A stretch of DNA of 64,000 bases, from assembly GCA_900660155.1 (NCBI GenBank), contig CABFPE010000094.1, positions 744,548 through 808,547 of the forward strand, in the 5' to 3' direction. The notes under the pieces are model-generated. The model saw only the letters and a program-made list of their open reading frames with translations, made no database searches and was not told where the DNA came from. Shown piece after piece: positions 38,101-49,281 of this stretch. This DNA comes from Hofstenia miamia. Its lineage: Eukaryota > Xenacoelomorpha > Acoela > Hofsteniidae. The translations under genes and the position numbers were made by a program. How positions within the stretch are numbered: position 1 is the stretch's first letter; each line of letters begins with the position of its first letter.

Positions 38101-39410
38101 AAATAAGTACAAAATGAAAATGAAATCATTGATAGCATGGAAATGCTGTGCTACAAGAACATAGCTGGAAGCTAACACCAAGCAGAATACTGTATCAGCT
38201 TCTGACTCCAACAATAAAATAGCCCTGCCAGAATACTACAAATGAGAAGTCATTAAAAAGATCCACAAAAACATCACTTTGGAGTTTATCAAACTGAAAT
38301 AACTATACAAAAACTTCATCACATTTTATCTAAGAAAAATGATGAAAGATGTAATATATACATTTCAAAAGTGCATTCTCCATTGTAAGCAACACTTCCC
38401 AGAGCAATGTGTAGAACTAGAAAAAATTCTTGCAAAACATACAATTGAAATTGTCAATTGTGACATTAAACAGCTATCAAAAGATGAACAAAGATATACC
38501 TATGTCCTTGTTATAGTTGATAACTTTAGAAAGTATTGTAAAATGATACTGTTACATAACATACAGTTGCAGAGGCAATACTACATAACTGGATATGCAT
38601 ATTTGGACTAATGGAAAACCTTATCACAGATCAAAGCAAACAATTTGAAAGTTTACTATTCCAAACTCTTGCTAAACAACTAGAAATCCCACACTGTCAT
38701 ACATCCCAAGCTAATGGAGGAGTTGAGAGAGTGAGCCAAACACTACTCAAACTTATACAAACAGTCACATCATACATTGGCAGCAAAAAATGGAGAGATA
38801 TACTAACACTAGTCAAATACTTCTACAACATTTTGACCCATGCAACTACAAAAATAACTCCAAACAAAACTCTGTATGGCACAAAGTGCCAACACCAATA
38901 TCAATGCTATTCACATGATATGGTCTGGAAATAAATAGTGAATACAAAAAACAGCTAATGCAGAAAATAACTCTAATACATGAAACAATGTGCCTCAATG
39001 TGAAGAAAAGCACTGTCTTCCTACAGTGCTACTTCAATAAATCACTATATTGAGAATTGCACAAAGGCAGCAACATAGTATTCACATATATGCCTGATGC
39101 AGTAAAAGACAAAAAAGCAAGTATTAAACCTAGCTCACATTCAGGAAGGTCCCCAACTATCAAAAAGGCCTTACTGCACAACCTAGATAACAACAAAGTT
39201 ACTCACTTCCAAAACCTGAAAATAACAGCTAAAAACATCAAGCATGCTAAAATTAAGGATTTTGAAAAACTCAAATTAATTAACATAGAAAATATTAAAC
39301 AGTACCTGATACTAGAAATGAACCTGGTTGAAGAGCAACCATTCAATAAAATTTATAAACCAAATTCCTCCTTGCCAATTGAAATGTACACACAACAAAG
39401 TTGATTAACT
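35130..39410 (+). mobile_element. Old Ty3/Gypsy relic D, gag end through integrase
   Basis: Plus-strand fossil related to A/B and to C: end of gag with a CCHC knuckle (CKKCIRQGHIQPEC, about 35608-35650), protease (about 35745-36090), reverse transcriptase (about 36790-37330, DAYPLSQVEDML, LCKAYWQVPM and YIDDMLIGT), RNase H (about 37490-37760) and integrase (about 38340-38930, HCKQHFPEQC and SQANGGVERVSQTLL). LTRs and the start of gag are missing. It is heavily broken, with well over ten breaks, and much older than A and B. Confidence 0.85.
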
Positions 39411-40500
39411 AAACATAATATTAATAATAAGGAATGGGCAATTTACATTGCATCTTTGCCTTTAGATAATGAAATGACATCATAGTCTGAGCAAACCACC
39501 ACAGAAATGAGCTAAACAAACCACTTTGCTCTAAGATCCTGGCTACCTGGAAGCAATGTGTACTAGCAGGTCCACCTCAGGTATGCAGGGTATCTTCAAT
39601 ACAATGTCTTCAATCTCAAGCTAAGATTTAATACTGGCTATGGAAAGAGAGGACTCCCACATCCTCCCCAGCATGTTAACACTTCACAAACCACTTAAAG
39701 AAGTAGAAATAACATCAAAAATATCAATCCACCACAATTATAAACTATCAACATTGCCCTCTTGAAGTAGTCACAAGTTAGAAAGAATAACACAACACAA
39801 AAAGAAAATATCAGATGTTAGCAGAGAACTACTACATCATTAGTGTACTAAGGGCAGGCTCCATTCCAATGGGACACCTTGAAGTTCTCGTAACACGTAG
39901 CTGATTCACCCATATTGAGGGAGTGGTTTTAATGACTCACCTACTTGACAAATGTTGATTGACAGCTTGCTAATGGATTTTCAATGACATCACATACTTG
40001 ATATTTTTAAGTGTGTCTACTAATGGATTTCAATTAGTGATTCATGACACTTTTAATTGATTTTGTGGTGATTGATTTACATGTTGGGGCCAATTTAATT
40101 TACACTGTTTTGGTATAATGACTAATTTCACTGTTTGTTAATATACATGATTATAGCACATATTAATATTGTTTGCATACATTACATTTCATTTTGTTAA
40201 TATACCTCATTATCACACATTACATTTTGCTTTTTCCATGATTTTTGGATAATTGCATGTACAGTGTAATTTGGGAAAACTTACAAAAAACTGCATTTCA
40301 ATTTTGTCAAAATTCCTTATTAACACATTTATTGTATCACGTTTTTCAACCAATGAATATTTTTCATAATTTCAATAGATTGCAAGTACAATGTTTAACT
40401 CACTTTTCAGGAATTTTTTCAAAAAGACTTCACCTTGTTTTCAAAACACACTATTTCATTCACAAAAACAACATTTGTGTTTCTAAATAAACAAACTATT
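39411..40500. other. DNA after relic D, no gene recognised
   Basis: Could include decayed sequence downstream of pol in relic D, but I found no match to the third coding region of A2/B and no LTR. The rest is AT-rich. Confidence 0.45.
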
Positions 40501-40514
40501 TTAACCCATTTTTA

Positions 40515-41715
40515 ATAATTTGTATGGAAAATATTAAATGTAGAAATTAAACAAAAAGAGATCGCAATCCACTAATAAAAGCACATAGAATTTTATATGT
40601 AATAGTAAAAATGTAATGACTAGTGTATGTGTTAAAAAACAGAACTAATTTTAAACTATTTTGTTAATACACGAGGAAAATATTAAATGTAGGAATTAAA
40701 CAAACAGAGATTGCATATTAACTATACTTAAAGGTGTAATACATAGTAAAAGCGACCTACATTTTCAGAAAGAGTAAAACTGGTTATGTATAAAACCAAA
40801 ATTCGCCTCCTAAAAATGGTTACATGCAATGATATTAATAAAATCTATATACAGAATTATTATATATTAGTTTTTACACTGTGAACTTTTCTTTACACTT
40901 GTTTTTGGTTTATTTGATTTTTTTGGTTTGTATATGTTTGGTAACTGATACACATTCATCAACTTACACACCATTGTTCAATTTCATTTGATTTTTTTTG
41001 CGTTGTATACATTTGGTGACTGATTCATCTTTTATCAACTTTTCCACATTGTTCAACTTTATTTGATTTATAAGCCTTGTTTACGCATTTGTATGCATCA
41101 CATGGTGTTCCACTTTTCAATTGTTTTGTATCACACAATTCCATGATATGCACTGCTCTTGTTCTAAATGTATAAACTTGAAAATCAATAGCAAAACGTC
41201 TACAATCAATTTAAGTTCGTAATTCCCAACATTCAATAAAAAAATTATTGTCAAAGTAATTTTAGTAAGTCAATTGTAGCAATGAAACAAAAGCATAAGT
41301 GCGTGATTCTCAACACTAGTTAAAAAATTAAAGTCAAAATAATTATAGTAAGTCAATTGTAACAATGAAACAAAAGCAACTAACTAAAAACTATTATATA
41401 CAAATATTTCCATTCAACCAGTTGCAGGTTAAACAAAAGTGATTAAAAAACAATTTAAGTTTTAACTAACATTTGTATTTTAGTTTTAATCAAAAAAGTG
41501 TGTGCATGGGAAAAACAAAAATGAAATGTAAATATATCCCCAAACCAAAAACATATATAATTTAGTTTAATCATGAATGATGTAAAGAGATAAAATGAAA
41601 TATGCACTTGCTCTAAACATATAAACTTGAAAATGCGTGTAGTGGGATACAAATTCAATAGCAAAACATCTACAATCAATTTAAGTTTTAATAATTCTAC
41701 ACTCATAATTTGCAT
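40515..41715. repeat. Cluster of local direct repeats
   Basis: Several pairs: ggaaaatattaaatgta at 40526 and 40675 (149 bp apart); a unit of about 75 bp around tttatttgatttttttg repeated between 40909 and 41072; atagtaagtcaattgtaac-type words at about 41260 and 41348; and a 70-bp block (ataaacttgaaaat ... tctacaatcaatttaagtt) at about 41172 and 41622. No coding frame. It resembles the repeat-rich ends seen in large DNA elements and may belong to the Polinton-like fossil to its right. Confidence 0.65.
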
Positions 41716-42859
41716 TCTTAGTTAGAGAAATTATTGTGTCTAAATAATTCTTGTTAGTCAATTCAATCAATTGCAAAAGTGATTAAAACATTTTGACTTT
41801 TAATAGTTCATAATTTAGTTTTAATAAAAAGTGTATATATAATTTACATATATGATGTAAAGAGATAATACATCAACAAATGTATATTAATGCATAAAAT
41901 TTGTTTATTCCAAAAAAACAGGTATGCTGGGAAGTGAAAATATTTTATCAGAGTTTAACTGAATAAACAATTAAATTACATACTGAGTTCTTTTTGGAAA
42001 TTGCTAACCAGGTTTACTTCAATGTTAAAACCAACTTCAAAACATCAAGTCATTTTGTTCAACCACATCTGCATGACATTAAAATTGAAAGAAAGAGAAT
42101 GACAGAGTGATAGGTAACAGCAGGCGTAATTCAATGTTTGCTTTTCCCATCATGCATAATACACTGAGTGCAATTCAATCCAAGCAGAGCATTCAAATCT
42201 CTGACTTGTTAAGTGTTCCCTAGTCAATAATTTGTACTGGTCTTTTATGATTGATGCAAAGAAATACACAAAGCTAATTACATACATCAAAAACTCTGTA
42301 ATGCACAATAAGTTGACTCACCATTTCCGAAATAAAATACACCATAAAAAACAGAGAGGGTTTGTGACAATGTCAGAGAAATGCATACACTCTGTTCTTC
42401 TCTCTCATCAGCTACCATGGGAACTCGTCAATTGAGAATTAACAGAAATTAGCATATGCACCAGTCTATTTCTTTAATGGATAATCTCAGGGAACTAAAA
42501 CTGGTTTAATTTAAAACANATTATGTCACGAAAAATTGAGTTATTTCAGTCTTGTTTTTGTTTATTTATTTTAAATATAATGTAAAAAGGTTGATAGATT
42601 TACTTATCACCATTACGACATTTATTACATATTCGAATGCTGGTTCAAATAACTGGCAATAGAAATTTCTTCTGAAATTTTAAACAATGCTTAAGTCTAC
42701 GTGAAAGTATTTATCTAGTGTGTATTTCAAATAGTCAGTTAACTTCTATTTTAACAATTTGATAATTTTCAAACATCCTTCTGCTTAAATACAATAATAA
42801 GTATTGTTTATATTACATGCGAAATTTTTTTTATGTAAACAGTTTTTTAATCGTCTTCC
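41716..42859. other. AT-rich DNA with a contig join at 42519
   Basis: No gene recognised. A single N at 42519 marks a join. Confidence 0.5.
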
Positions 42860-42865
42860 ACATAT

Positions 42866-43081
42866 ATGGCCCCTTTGAAACAACATAAATTACATTTAAT
42901 CGAACCCAAAAATCCAGGTAATAGATTTCAAATGCGAGTCCAAAATAAATATAATGCGGTGTTACTAATAAATTTTATTGGAAAACATGTTGTTAATAGT
43001 TATTGTTATAACTTGGAATCATTACAAATTTTATCGGCTAATTCCGCAATAGAGGAATTCAACTGTATAAATNTAATTTAA
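42866..43081 (+). other. Open frame of unknown origin on a short contig
   Basis: Starts MAPLKQHKLHLIEPKNPG and runs to the N at 43073. The piece 42520-43072 lies between two single Ns and so is a separate short contig. A ccag/gtaata splice-like site is present at about 42918. No family recognised. It may be misplaced. Confidence 0.25.
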
Positions 43082-44232
43082 AACACTAATAATAATTTGC
43101 TTTACCTTAAAAATGTTTAAGCCATTTACAGAGTGTAAGGCATTATTTGTTAAACCATGTATGATGGAAAAGGAGATAATAAAAAAATGTATATAGGCAT
43201 ATAACCCACTTCATGCTGTCAAGATGGCAATTTCCACTAACTACTTTTTTACGTTATGAGGCAAAGTAACATGCAATGATAATTTCATACATCAAAAATT
43301 TTTCTCTATGCAATGTTTGATGGGTTGGCTCAGGGCCTCCTTAATGCATTAATTGTAAAAAATTACAATAGACACACACACTCTCATGGAATAATAAAAT
43401 AAAACACCAAGAAAAATTACAATTACTAATGCAATGGTAATAAAAAACAATCAAGAAGCAAAATAAAAATATGATACACATAAAATGAAATATTTTACAC
43501 CAGAGAAGAAACATGAATTATTTGAAACTTTCTGTTTGTTTTTAAAAAATATATAAGTTGACGATTTTTTTCCATAGATATCATCTCCATTCGTTAAATT
43601 ATACATCAACATACCTTGTTATTTTGTGTGTAGATGTATTTGAAACCAAAACATATTGCCTTCAATCTTTGACCTATTGTAACATTCTTTATCATTATAT
43701 AGTGATAAATAAGTCTTTTTGAAAGTGAAACCATCCTAAATCAACTTGAAACATGGGTTAAACTCTACCTACTTTGTTGAAAAAACTGCGTATGACATGT
43801 AAACTTGAACAAAAAGGTGAAAACGTTTCACAGATTCCATAGCAGTCTGCTAAAATTAATAGTAGTGAATGCTATTGTAAAACACATAGTTCATGTACTC
43901 TGATATGAAATAAAAATCTACATGGCTCAATATAAAGGCAGATGAATCTTCATACTAAATATTTTGCATTAATCATTAACAAGCAAAAATTAGTACATAA
44001 TTCATAGTTTCTCACTCCGTTGTTAGTTAAAAAATTGTAAATGCGTGAACAAACTTATACAATAAATATGTTGTATTAATTGAAAGTAAGAGGTTTTACA
44101 AAGAATTTAAGTTCTAAAACACTTTATTTTGGTTATATACATGATGCATGTTTCTACTAATTTACTCTCCTCAGTTATAAATCACGTGATTTTATTCCTA
44201 TTGGATAGTCTTGTCTATATATTAATTGTAAA
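43082..44232. other. AT-rich DNA without a recognisable gene
   Basis: No domain or repeat border seen. Confidence 0.5.
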
Positions 44233-44301
44233 TTGCTGGATAAATTCATTATTTTTCCTTGTTGTGAAATCACTCCTCTAAAAACTCAGCATACAAGTGC
44301 A

Positions 44302-44451
44302 ATGTCTATTGAAACACCAACAAATGGATCTCTTGGCAATCTTATCAATGAGTTATTCACTAGTCCACCTCAAACCTACAACCCTCTAATGCAAGAAGCA
44401 GTCCACCTGCCAACACCTATTAAAGAAAAGAACGCCACCAGCAAAAGATAA
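44302..44451 (+). pseudogene. Small gene of fossil E, unknown
   Basis: Begins MSIETPTNGSLGNLINELFT and continues Pro/Thr-rich for about 50 residues, ending in a Lys-rich tail. Upstream there is a TATA-like tctatatatt (about 44215). It directly precedes the OB-fold-like frame at 44508. No family recognised. Treated as part of the fossil element. Confidence 0.35.
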
Positions 44452-44507
44452 GATGCCAATCAGTTAATAATAAAAGTTCTATAACACATGATAACACTGA
44501 TAACATT

Positions 44508-44750
44508 TTGCAGTGTTTAAACAATGTCAATTCACAGTGTACCTTTGCAAGCACATGTTTGGCTAGCAATTTACCAAAGAAAGTTTGGCTTACAATCACA
44601 GATGTGGTACAGCTAAAAACAAAATTCCGATGTGTATTAAAAGTTAAACCTGAGAATGGATTCTACCATTTTCTACCCAAATGCTATGGAGATGTAATTT
44701 GTGAGAATTACAAACACTTGATAGGCAAAAAAACTTTTTTGAGAAGATGA
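44508..44750 (+). pseudogene. OB-fold-like small gene of fossil E, copy 1
   Basis: The core reads KVWLTITDVVQLKTKF, then hydrophobic strands and FYHFLPKCYGDVI. The pattern (x-W-x-I-x-x-V, TK-[FY]-G-like turn, FLPK) matches the second copy at about 46840-47004. The strand pattern suggests a small single-domain nucleic-acid-binding protein, but this is inference. Confidence 0.4.
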
Positions 44751-45245
44751 TTTAGTATTTAAGCAAGGCGAAAGAAAGTGTATTGTATTACAGTTTTGTA
44801 AATAATTAACTTTTTGAAAAAGAATAAACACCATTTTGTAATTGTTTTTTCCATTATTTCTACATGTAACATCAAATATGCAATTTTTTTAAAAAATATA
44901 CATGAAGGCAGTGTTTGGTATAAAAATATAGTCATAGATGTATATAAATCACTGGACAAGAAATTGAAATTTTGCTAGTTGGATAAGTTACATGGAGAAG
45001 GAGAATTCCACATTTAAAAACATAAAAACAGGTTACCATAGTAAAAAAGAAACCAACTTTCACAAATAAACTCTCCAAAAAAGACTGATTATTTCATTAA
45101 AAACATTATTCTAGTTAAAATGTTACAATTTTCACCACTTCCACCTGATATCAAGCATTGTTGAAATTATATGCATATTTCTAATATTGAAGTAAATTAA
45201 ATTACACTTGCCTGGTAATTGTTAAGATCTTTACCAAATGCTTAG

Positions 45246-46532
45246 TGTAGAATCATTGGCTGGTAGGGAAACTTAACTAGAAACTTAATTGACTCTGCAG
45301 AAGGTTTGAATAGTGTTTACAGAACAGCCACGATTCCAGAAAAAAGAATAACATAGAATTTATAATTGATTGATGTCACATTGGTAATTCATCCAAGTAA
45401 CAAAACTACTTTAGGTAAGATCCAAGATGACCAATTCCTAATTTTCGATCGCGTATCCACCCTAGGAACAGCGGCTTCCTCTTTGATTTCCCACAGGATG
45501 TGCTATGTGAGCCATTTTGCCAATTTCTTTTTTCAGTTACATGCATATATTAATATAAATATTTTTTCCGCAAAATTTGCGAATTCGTCTGTTAGGCCTA
45601 ATTTCAATTTTAAATTCTTTGTAAGATCGTGTTTCTGAGACAAAATGTCAACAGGCAATTCATCAACGATTAATCCAATATATACAGTAGAAGTTGTAAT
45701 TATTAGGCATTTTAGTAGTTTAGTAATGGCTAAGTTTTAAGTGTGGAGTAAGACACGGGTNAAACTACTTTAGGTAAGATCCAAGATGACCAATTCCTAA
45801 GGCTTCCAGCTGAAGCAGAACATCCAAAAGTAAAGTGCTTAACCTATTGACTGGTGCTACCCTATTTGTCTCACTTGCTTAATTCCTATCTCACTTCAGA
45901 AAATACAAACTCTCATTTTCATTGTTATCTCTCAGCTCACTATTAAATAATCTGTAATTGCCAGATATTTGTGCTAGCCCACTGCATGTTATCATCACAG
46001 TGTTAGGTTTTATCAGTGCATGTACATGTTGAACTACAATAGAGAGATTTATTACTTCCTTATACATAACCGTATACATAACTTAATGAGTCCACAATTC
46101 AGACTGGGTAATCAAAAGACCCCAGAAGCAACTTGTCACCCTGTACTAGTGAAAGCACTCCTGTATTGTTGCCGATCTTAAGCAATAAGTTTCATAAAGA
46201 TAATAAATAAATAAAAAATACAATGGGTAAAATGGCAGTTGAGAGTAGATAAAATCTATTAAGCTATTGCTACATTTTCCTCAGGTTTTATACAAATGTT
46301 TAACTATTACCTGCCTTTGTTTACAATAATCAGATGTCAACGTAGTTTAACATGATCCAATTCTTTTCCCTCGCAAAATTAAATTTGAGCAACAATAAGC
46401 ACCATCAAGGGGACATCAAACTAGCAATAGTAACCTAAGATCGAAAATAGCTACTAATGTCATAGTAACGTAATAATACAAGGTAAAGTTGTAAAAGAAT
46501 AAACTCAACAAAATCCCTGAGTGACTCTACAT
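45246..46532 (-). mobile_element. Solo LTR of the A/B Gypsy family, reversed
   Basis: Complete LTR in minus orientation. The plus strand starts TGTAGAATCATTGGCTG and ends GTGACTCTACA. Both sides carry TTAG (45242-45245 and 46533-46536), a perfect 4-bp target duplication, and no internal element sequence is present. Such solo LTRs arise by recombination between the two LTRs. It is more diverged than the LTRs of A and B, so it is older. A join N at 45761 with a repeated 38-bp flank makes it look about 320 bp too long. Confidence 0.88.
45403..45799. other. Contig join with repeated 38-bp flank (45403-45440 and 45762-45799)
   Basis: The same 38 bases (aaactactttaggtaagatc...) occur before and directly after the single N at 45761. 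The DNA between (45441-45760) has no counterpart in other LTRs of this family. It looks like an assembly insertion rather than biology. Confidence 0.7.
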
Positions 46533-46652
46533 TAGGTAAACTCTAGTTGATGATTGAATCAAATGAATTAAGTTATTTTTGATTGGTTTATATGCTAAAA
46601 GTTTGTAATAAATAATTTGTGCTTTGAGCACTTTTTTCAATTTTAAATTCAG

Positions 46653-47004
46653 CAATGACTCCAAAAGCTGCTAGCAAAACACATGCCAAAAAGCAAACAA
46701 GACATTATTTTGCAACCCCAAAAATTTGTTTTAAAGCTAATATTAATAAAGACAGTGTTTTCTGTAAACATTGTGGGTAAAGTAGTTCAACCAGAGATGG
46801 TCAACAGCCTCAATGAAGTTTCCAAAGAATGTCAGATGAAATATATCTCTGTTAGAGAATTAAAAATCTGTGAGTGGCAAAAAATACACAACGCATATAG
46901 CTGTCAGACAAAGTATGGCCCTGCAGTAAAAATTATACTGGAAAATGGCAACTGCTTCTTCTTACCCAAATGTTTATGTAAAGAAAGCTACAGGAGAAAA
47001 ATAT
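46653..47004 (+). pseudogene. OB-fold-like small gene of fossil E, copy 2
   Basis: An ATG at 46653 opens MTPKAASKTHAKKQTRHYF. The conserved core, near 46840-47004, reads ICEWQKIHNAYSCQTKYG, then VKIILENGNCFFLPKC. This matches copy 1 in layout, and both follow a short basic or Pro-rich leader. It is treated as fossil and not intact. Confidence 0.45.
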
Positions 47005-47436
47005 AAGATGTTTATCAAACTTAAAATTCAATGAGGCAAAGATCAACCACCAATATATCCAGGTGGCAATGCACAAACTGTATTTAGATTTAGAGTGTAA
47101 GAAATATTTTAGAATAAATATATATGTGCCATTGATTTTTATTTTAATTGTTAAAAAATAGTACTTACTAGTGAAACAAAACAACTCAATTTAAGAAACA
47201 TGTGGTAAAATTTTTAAAAGAAAAATACAAAACAACTTACCTATAAATTTAGTTTAATTTAAATATAGAACAAAGGAAATTACAAATGGTGTTTCATATG
47301 GGTCAAAATGACAATTGAAATAAATAAAAATATTTATCAATTAAAATTGAATTTCTATTAAATTTAAAAACTTGATAATAATTAAAAAAGCAAAACAAAT
47401 AAATATTTGTAATAACTTGACATTGTTAGACCAAAT
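47005..47436. other. AT-rich spacer
   Basis: No gene seen between the OB-fold-like gene and the next gene of fossil E. Confidence 0.6.
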
Positions 47437-47960
47437 GTGAATGAGCAAATTAAGCTCATATTCATAAACCAAATAGTCCTTTTTTATAACAAAGAAATTT
47501 TATTTACAGATGTAGAAAGTGTTTATCAAACATTTAATTATAAAACAAATTATATTCATTCACTTGTAAGTTTTCTAACTGTGCAGTTTACCCATTTTTC
47601 ATTGTCCAAAGCCAATGAAAAGTCGGTACATATTATTTGAAATTTGTGGGAGCACATTCAATAGCATCAATTACATTAAAGAACTGTTGATTTTAATGGG
47701 TGAAAAACTCTATATTATTACAGTGCATCAATCAAAAGAGAATTTTGACTATTTACCAGGACATATACTGAAAGCTTTCAATTGGTATCAATGTAACTTC
47801 CATCATATCATGTTTACAGAGGGCAATCTCACAAGTGAACAAATGCTTCAATTTATCAATTCACTAAACTTATCAACATGAGAGAATACAATGTTTTGGG
47901 GATGTGATGCTTTGAACTGCAAACTTCTTAGCCAAATAACCTCACAACCAGTTGAAAATT
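47437..47960 (+). pseudogene. Gene X of fossil E (unknown family)
   Basis: Shares a chain of blocks with the gene at 62930-63497: CGSTFNSINYIKELLILMGE, FNWYQCNFHHIMFTEGNLTS, and LLSQITSQPVENLLD. Two copies that have drifted this far yet keep these blocks must descend from a real protein. No domain recognised. The Gypsy B insertion follows shortly after the QPVENLLD block. Broken in a few places. Confidence 0.6.
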
Positions 47961-47983
47961 TACTTGATCATGGCTATTGATAC

Positions 47984-48884
47984 TGTAGAGTCACTCGGGG
48001 AAATTCGTACTTATTATTTAGTTGATTTTTATTTTTCTTTTTGTATCAACGTCATTATGACAGAATTATTTTTCGTCCTCAGGATTACGAAGGAACTCAT
48101 GTCCCCTCGAAGGTGCTATACGTTGCTCAAAAATTATAATTATTACGGGGAAAGATAATAACAACAACGATTATTTATTATTATAAAATACGGCAGGTAG
48201 TTATTTTTTATTAATCATGAATAAAATGAGTAATCATGTAGAAGATGGTCAATAGTTTTTATCTATCCTCAACTACTGTTGCTTTTGTAGTGTTGTAGTA
48301 TGAAAATAATTGCTGCTGCTCGGCGATAATTTGGTGGTGCTTTCTTAAGGAAGAGGACGACAAGTAGCTGCTGGTGATCATTAGTTCTTCCCCCCACAAA
48401 TTGTGGACTCATTATGTTACTAATATTAGGGTTATGGTTAAGGAAATAATTCTTCTCTCATTCGATACTCAACTACATGCACCTATAATTGATTACACTG
48501 TGATGATACCATGCTGTTGGCTAACACGAATGTCTGGTAATTACAGACTATTATTTAGTGAGCTGAGAACTAACAATGAAAATGAGATTTACTTTTGCAA
48601 TGAGGTAGAAATTAATAAGTGAGACAAATAGAGTAGCACCATGCACTAATCGAGCACTGAACTGTTTCTGTTTTCTAAAGACTCCGCTTCGGCTGGAAGC
48701 CACGTTAGTTGATCATCTTGGAAAGACCTAAAGTATCGTATCAAATACTTGGATGAACTACAATTGTTTATATTAGTTTATTTTCTCTTTACTTGTTTTC
48801 CCAGAATTGGGGCTGTTGTTTCCTATGTTAAGCCTTCTGCAGAGTCAATTAGTTACTAGCAAAATTACAGCCCACGATTCTACA
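47984..48884 (+). repeat. 5' LTR of Gypsy copy B
   Basis: 901 bp, TGTAGAGTCACTCGGGG at the start and GATTCTACA at the end. It differs from the A1 and A2 LTRs by many substitutions and small indels, more than their internal regions would suggest. Confidence 0.9.
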
Positions 48885-48902
48885 TGGCGACCGTGACAGG
48901 AC
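48885..48902 (+). promoter_or_regulatory. Primer binding site, copy B
   Basis: TGGCGACCGTGACAGGAC directly after the LTR. Its start (TGGCGACCGTGAC) is the arginine-tRNA primer site I recall for 412/mdg1-type elements. Confidence 0.8.
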
Positions 48903-49281
48903 GCTGACGTGATAACAACATATCCTTGGTTGTCTCTTTTGGTGGTCTGGAGTTGGTTCTGATTTAGTTTGGTGCCTGATGGCAATTGGATTTCCGTGCA
49001 AATCTACCAAGTGATGTATCCGGATCCTTCTTCTCTCCGTTGGGAGGGCTATCACGATGTTTAAGTGTTCGGCTTAGTGGATGTTTGTGTTTTACCTGTT
49101 ACCAATCTGTTTTTGTCTCAGTGCTTTATGTATTGGATTTATTACCAAGTACCATCGTAATCCCACAATTGGGTTTGGATTCTATGTTTGTTATGAGCTG
49201 TGTGTTTCTTCTGTGGTTGGGAAGTGCTCCCAAGTTTCTGTTATTATAGTTGTTATTTCTTGTTACTTTTCTTGTCGATCA

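Larger units (their letters stand above)
44233..47983 (+). mobile_element. Polinton-like fossil E (part), interrupted by a solo LTR and cut by Gypsy B
   Basis: A run of small plus-strand genes. The last of them (47437-47960) matches a gene of fossil F at 62930-63497, which lies beside a protein-primed DNA polymerase gene. The link to Polintons is therefore by association. The element has lost coding capacity in several places and its ends are not defined. Gypsy copy B inserted in its last gene at 47984, and an older reversed LTR inserted at 45246. Confidence 0.5.
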
